Positions 61,221 through 64,000 of a stretch of DNA of 64,000 bases are shown here, in pieces; within the stretch, counting starts at the first letter, position 1; every line of letters starts with the position of its first letter. The DNA comes from Azospirillum sp. TSH58 (GTDB lineage: Bacteria > Pseudomonadota > Alphaproteobacteria > Azospirillales > Azospirillaceae), in contig NZ_CP022367.1 of NCBI RefSeq assembly GCF_003119115.1, forward strand, positions 1,663,001 through 1,727,000, written 5' to 3'. The notes under the pieces are model-generated. The model saw nothing but the letters and a program-made list of their open reading frames with translations, did no database searches and had not been told where the DNA came from. The translations under genes were made by a program, and so were the position numbers.

Positions 61221-61879
61221 CGAGCCGTTTCAAGAACGCGATGGGAGCGGCCCTGCTGGCGCTGGGCTTGGGCGGTTGCGCGGCGCTGAACCCCACCGCG
61301 CCCAGCCTCTACACCCTGACGCCGGGAACCGTGGCCGAGTCCGGGCTGCCGCGGGTGAGCTGGCAGTTGCTGGTGGAGCCTCCGGCGGCCAGCGCCGGCA
61401 TCGACACGCCGCGCATCGCGGTCACCCGCTCCGCCACCGCTCTCGACTACTTCGCCGGGGTGTCCTGGGCCGACCGGGCGCCGAACATGGTGCAGGGGCT
61501 GATCGTCCAATCCTTCGAGGACAGCCGGCGGATCGTCTCGGTCGGCCGGGATTCGGCGGGCCTGCGTTCCGATTTCCTGCTGAAGACGGAACTGCGCGAT
61601 TTCCAGGCGGAGTTCACCACCGCCAACGCCACGGTGCCGGACCGGGTGCGGGTGCGGCTGTCGGCCAAGCTGGTCGCCATGCCCCAGCGCACCATCGAGG
61701 CGGGCGAGACCTTCGACGCCGTGGTGCCGGTGCGCGGCACGGATTTCTCCGACGTGATCGCCGCCTTCAACACGGCCCTGGGGCAGGTGGAAGGCGCGCT
61801 GGTGGAATGGACCCTGCGGCGGGGCGAGGCGGTGTTCCGTGCGGACGCCGGCCGGACCAACGCGGCGGGCGTCCGTTAA
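61217..61879 (+). CDS. ABC-type transport auxiliary lipoprotein, PqiC-like
   Basis: 220 residues. The lipobox LGLGGC puts the acylated Cys at residue 21, so it is anchored to a membrane, probably the outer one. The mature part matches the PqiC/DUF330-like fold (SLYTLTPG, then RIAVTRSATALDYFAGVSWADRAPNMVQGLI). It takes the place of mlaC in this operon, which would make it the outer-membrane partner of the MCE ring. Confidence 0.85.
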   Translation: MTSRFKNAMGAALLALGLGGCAALNPTAPSLYTLTPGTVAESGLPRVSWQLLVEPPAASAGIDTPRIAVTRSATALDYFAGVSWADRAPNMVQGLIVQSFEDSRRIVSVGRDSAGLRSDFLLKTELRDFQAEFTTANATVPDRVRVRLSAKLVAMPQRTIEAGETFDAVVPVRGTDFSDVIAAFNTALGQVEGALVEWTLRRGEAVFRADAGRTNAAGVR

Positions 61880-61960
61880 GGAAAGCGCTTGCTAAGCGTA
61901 CAAAGCCTCATACGTAATAGGGATCAAGGAAGGGCAGGGGCTGACGGGGCAGAGCATCCG

Positions 61961-62722
61961 ATGATCGAGCTTTCGGAGCTTTCGCGCGACGAGTTGCAGG
62001 CGATGTCGGAGGCCGCGCGGGAGGTCCGGCTGTGCCAGCGCGTGCTCGCCAAGACCGGCGACACGGTGGTGGGGGAGCTTCTGCGCGGGCACGGCACGCT
62101 CTACGAATGGCGCCACTACCCGCCGGGCGACGTCTACGACGCCGAGTATCACGCCCAGTATTATTACCACTGCCACCCCGAGGACGAGCGGCCCGACGGC
62201 GAGCACGGCCACTTCCACACCTTCCTGCGCCCGCTGGGCATGCCGCCGGGCATGGAGCCGGTGCCGCTGCGGGATTACGAGGAGCCGGACAACCCCAACG
62301 ACGCGCTGTCCCATCTGGTAGGGATCGCCATGGACGTGGCGGGGCAGCCGGTGCGCCTGTTCACGACGAACCGCTGGGTGACGGGGGAGACGTGGTACGC
62401 GGCCGACGACGTGATCCGCATGCTCGACGGCTTCACCGTCGACCACGCCCGCCCGTCCTGGCCGGCGAACCGCTGGATCACCGCGATGATGCGGCTGTTC
62501 CGGCCGCAGATTCTCAGCCTGCTGCAGGAGCGCGACCGGACCATCGCCGCCTGGAGCGACCGCCATCCCGACGCCTGGGTCTACGAGGACCGGACGCTGG
62601 AGGTCACGTCGCAGATTTTGATTTCGGTGGAGGAGCAGATCGCTGCGGTGGATCACGCGCTGCGCGGCGTGCGGCGGCGGTCCTCCGTGCTGCCGGAACC
62701 GCCGCGCTTCGTCGCGCCTTGA
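61961..62722 (+). CDS. Conserved His-rich protein of unknown function (253 aa)
   Basis: Soluble, no signal or membrane helix. The striking part is residues 45-88: YEWRHYPPGDVYDAEYHAQYYYHCHPEDE and GEHGHFHTFLRPLG, with nine His, one Cys and several acids that could form a metal site. An ITAMMRLFRPQIL helix follows. I do not recognise a described enzyme. ATG at 61961 follows GGGGC; the spacer after the lipoprotein gene is 81 bases, so it may have its own promoter. Confidence 0.75.
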   Translation: MIELSELSRDELQAMSEAAREVRLCQRVLAKTGDTVVGELLRGHGTLYEWRHYPPGDVYDAEYHAQYYYHCHPEDERPDGEHGHFHTFLRPLGMPPGMEPVPLRDYEEPDNPNDALSHLVGIAMDVAGQPVRLFTTNRWVTGETWYAADDVIRMLDGFTVDHARPSWPANRWITAMMRLFRPQILSLLQERDRTIAAWSDRHPDAWVYEDRTLEVTSQILISVEEQIAAVDHALRGVRRRSSVLPEPPRFVAP

Positions 62723-62745
62723 AAAATTTCACGCCTTGAAAAATT
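62715..62745. repeat. Tandem duplication spanning the stop codon of the His-rich gene
   Basis: CGCCTTGAAAAATT occurs at 62715-62728 and 62732-62745 (period 17). The first copy holds the TGA stop, so the duplication created a second CCTTGA downstream. It looks like a recent slippage event. Confidence 0.8.
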
Positions 62746-62746
62746 A

Positions 62747-62769
62747 CCCTCTCCCGGGGCGGGAGAGGG
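62747..62769. repeat. Palindromic repeat (family B) between convergent genes
   Basis: CCCTCTCCC (62747-62755) pairs exactly with GGGAGAGGG (62761-62769); a second GGGAGAGGG follows at 62773-62781, giving an alternative pairing. It lies between the His-rich gene and rpoH ends and may terminate both. Confidence 0.75.
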
Positions 62770-62787
62770 CCCGGGAGAGGGAATGCC

Positions 62788-63687
62788 TCACACCGGCAGC
62801 AGCGCCTTGCCGGTGGTGCCCGGAACCTGCCGGGCCTGGGCCATCACCGCCTTCTGGACCTTCTCGAAGGCGCGCACTTCAAGCTGGCGCACGCGCTCGC
62901 GCGAGACGTGGAAGTGCTGGCTCAGTTCCTCCAGAGTCAGCGGCTCGTCGCGCAGGCGGCGGGCCACCAGGATCTGGCGCTCGCGGTCGTCCAGAACGCC
63001 CAGCCCCAACTTGAGGAACTGCTGACGGCGCTTGCGCTCCTCCGCGCCGGCCAAGATCGCCTCCTGGTCGGGGCTCTCGTCGGCGAGCAGGTCCAGCCAT
63101 TCGCTGTCGCCATCCTCGGCCAGGGTGGCGTTCAGCGAGCGGTCGGTGCCCAGGCGGCGGTTCATCTCGATCACGTCGGCCTTGGAGACGTCCAGCTCCG
63201 TCGCGATGCTCTCCACCGCTTCCGGAGACAGGTCGCCGCCGAAGCTGCCGTTCTCGGCATCCTGCAACTGCGCCTTCAGCCGGCGCAGGCTGAAGAACAG
63301 CTTCTTCTGCGCCGCCGTGGTGCCGATCTTCACCAGCGACCAGTTGTGCAGCACATATTCCTGGATCGCCGCCCGGATCCACCAGGACGCGTAGGTGGCG
63401 AAGCGGAACCCCTTGTCGGGGTCGAACTTCTGGGCCGCCTGCATGACGCCGACGTTGCCCTCGGCGATCAGGTCGGACAGCGGCAGACCGTAGCCCTGAT
63501 AGCCGCGGGCCATTTTGAAAACGAGCCGGAGGTGGCTGCCGATCAGCTTGTCGAGGGCGCGGCGGTCCTGCCGCTCCCGCCAGCGGATGGCGAAGTCGCG
63601 TTCCTGCTCGGGGGTGAGGTAGTCGTACTTGCGGGTTTCTTTTAGAAAGAGGGTGAGGGGTTCGCCAGAAACTGCCAGTTCCGTCAA
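62788..63687 (-). CDS. rpoH: RNA polymerase heat-shock sigma factor RpoH (sigma-32)
   Basis: 299 residues. Region 2 is complete (LPLSDLIAEGNVGVMQAAQKFDPDKGFRFATYASWWIRAAIQEYV), and the RpoH box QKKLFFSLRRLKAQ sets it apart from RpoD. Region 4 is EPLTLEELSQHFHVSRERVRQLE. I chose the TTG at 63687 (M-T-E-L-A-V-S-G), which has AGGAG eight bases upstream; a GTG at 63723 would add 12 residues. It probably responds to heat and unfolded protein, and its own promoter looks sigma-32-dependent. Confidence 0.93.
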   Translation of the reverse strand: MTELAVSGEPLTLFLKETRKYDYLTPEQERDFAIRWRERQDRRALDKLIGSHLRLVFKMARGYQGYGLPLSDLIAEGNVGVMQAAQKFDPDKGFRFATYASWWIRAAIQEYVLHNWSLVKIGTTAAQKKLFFSLRRLKAQLQDAENGSFGGDLSPEAVESIATELDVSKADVIEMNRRLGTDRSLNATLAEDGDSEWLDLLADESPDQEAILAGAEERKRRQQFLKLGLGVLDDRERQILVARRLRDEPLTLEELSQHFHVSRERVRQLEVRAFEKVQKAVMAQARQVPGTTGKALLPV

Positions 63688-63835
63688 AGAGCTTCTCCTG
63701 ATTCCGGCATCCTCGGGAAACACCCTGCAATGAACCGATGGCCTCCGTTCCGGCTGGCCGGCGGGGCCATCGGAGCGGGGTGGGATCGGCTGTGGCCCAG
63801 GGCCGGCCGTGACTGTGTGGATGTCGGCAAGAGCT
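63688..63835 (-). other. rpoH leader
   Basis: 148 bases between the candidate heat-shock promoter and the TTG start. Long leaders of rpoH genes can fold as RNA thermosensors; I see GC-rich complementarity (CCGGCTGGCCGG near 63750) but cannot show one. Confidence 0.4.
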
Positions 63836-63866
63836 TAGAAATAAGAGGTCGCCGCCGCCGTTCAAG
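63836..63866 (-). promoter_or_regulatory. Heat-shock (sigma-32) promoter upstream of rpoH
   Basis: On the minus strand CTTG (63866-63863), exactly 17 bases, then CTTATTTCTA (63845-63836). The alphaproteobacterial heat-shock consensus is CTTG-N17-CYTATNTNNG; only the last position differs. Autoregulation of rpoH is inferred. Confidence 0.7.
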
Positions 63867-63987
63867 GGGTGGGGGGAAAGAAAGTATCCGCAGCCGGAAA
63901 ACGGGAACTCTGCGCGACAGGCCGCGTTGGGGGTCGCGTCGGGTCGGCTGGATTCGGCCCGGTGACCGCCAACGGAGGGCCGCGGCC

Positions 63988-64000
63988 ATGGACCTCGATC
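63988..64000 (+). CDS. Possible truncated gene start at window edge
   Basis: An ATG at 63988 with GGAGG about ten bases upstream runs off the window after M-D-L-D. Only the start context supports it; product unknown. Confidence 0.35.

Overview
This window looks like chromosomal DNA of a high-GC alphaproteobacterium close to Azospirillum (Rhodospirillales). The basis is very GC-rich codon use, an alphaproteobacterial-type RpoH, the pyrB-pyrC'-plsY order, GcvA-like LysR/DUF1127 pairs and many small stress or envelope genes. No similarity search was run. Most of the window is housekeeping, with one accessory-looking catabolic block.

Layout. 0.1-2.5 kb: ahpC-ahpF peroxide reductase. 2.7-6.5 kb: three-subunit molybdenum aldehyde/xanthine dehydrogenase (paoABC type) on the minus strand. 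6.7-12.7 kb: hypotheticals, a YdjM-like membrane hydrolase, a cupin, an orphan SF2 helicase and a single-domain response regulator. 12.7-17.5 kb (minus): LysR, DUF6152, membrane protein, pyrB, a zinc-ligand-deficient pyrC', plsY. 17.7-22.6 kb: DUF1127, GFA protein, hypothetical, AEC transporter, ruvX, chemoreceptor. 22.9-26.1 kb: gatCAB for transamidation of mischarged tRNAs. 26.2-28.6 kb: PAS histidine kinase and a basic small protein. 28.8 kb: tRNA-Ser(GCT).

29.2-40.7 kb is the most distinctive part. Two sulfonate/taurine-type binding proteins, one ATPase and one permease sit with a TauD-like dioxygenase, a threonine-synthase-like PLP enzyme, two 2-hydroxyacid dehydrogenases of unrelated folds, an FAD/NAD(P)-binding protein and an HSL-type esterase. 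The intergenic regions are AT-rich, and the upstream regions of the first and last genes share a 41-bp motif (30 of 41 identical). I read it as an uptake and catabolism locus for an organosulfonate or related hydroxy/amino acid; the substrate is unknown.

40.7-57.3 kb: a large autotransporter, pyruvate kinase, aldo/keto reductase with divergent LysR, metallophosphatase, a CorA-like protein, small envelope/stress genes, CYTH, BON and hemerythrin proteins. It also holds two probable pseudoenzymes: a Fic-fold protein without its catalytic His and a CocE/NonD-type protein without its Ser and His. 57.6-63.7 kb: apt, an Mla/MCE lipid-transport operon with a PqiC-like lipoprotein, a His-rich conserved protein, and rpoH preceded by a match to the alphaproteobacterial heat-shock promoter consensus.

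Two families of GC-rich palindromic repeats lie at gene ends and within operons (2.6, 34.5, 46.3, 57.4-57.5 and 62.75 kb). No insertion sequence, prophage or CRISPR array was recognised.
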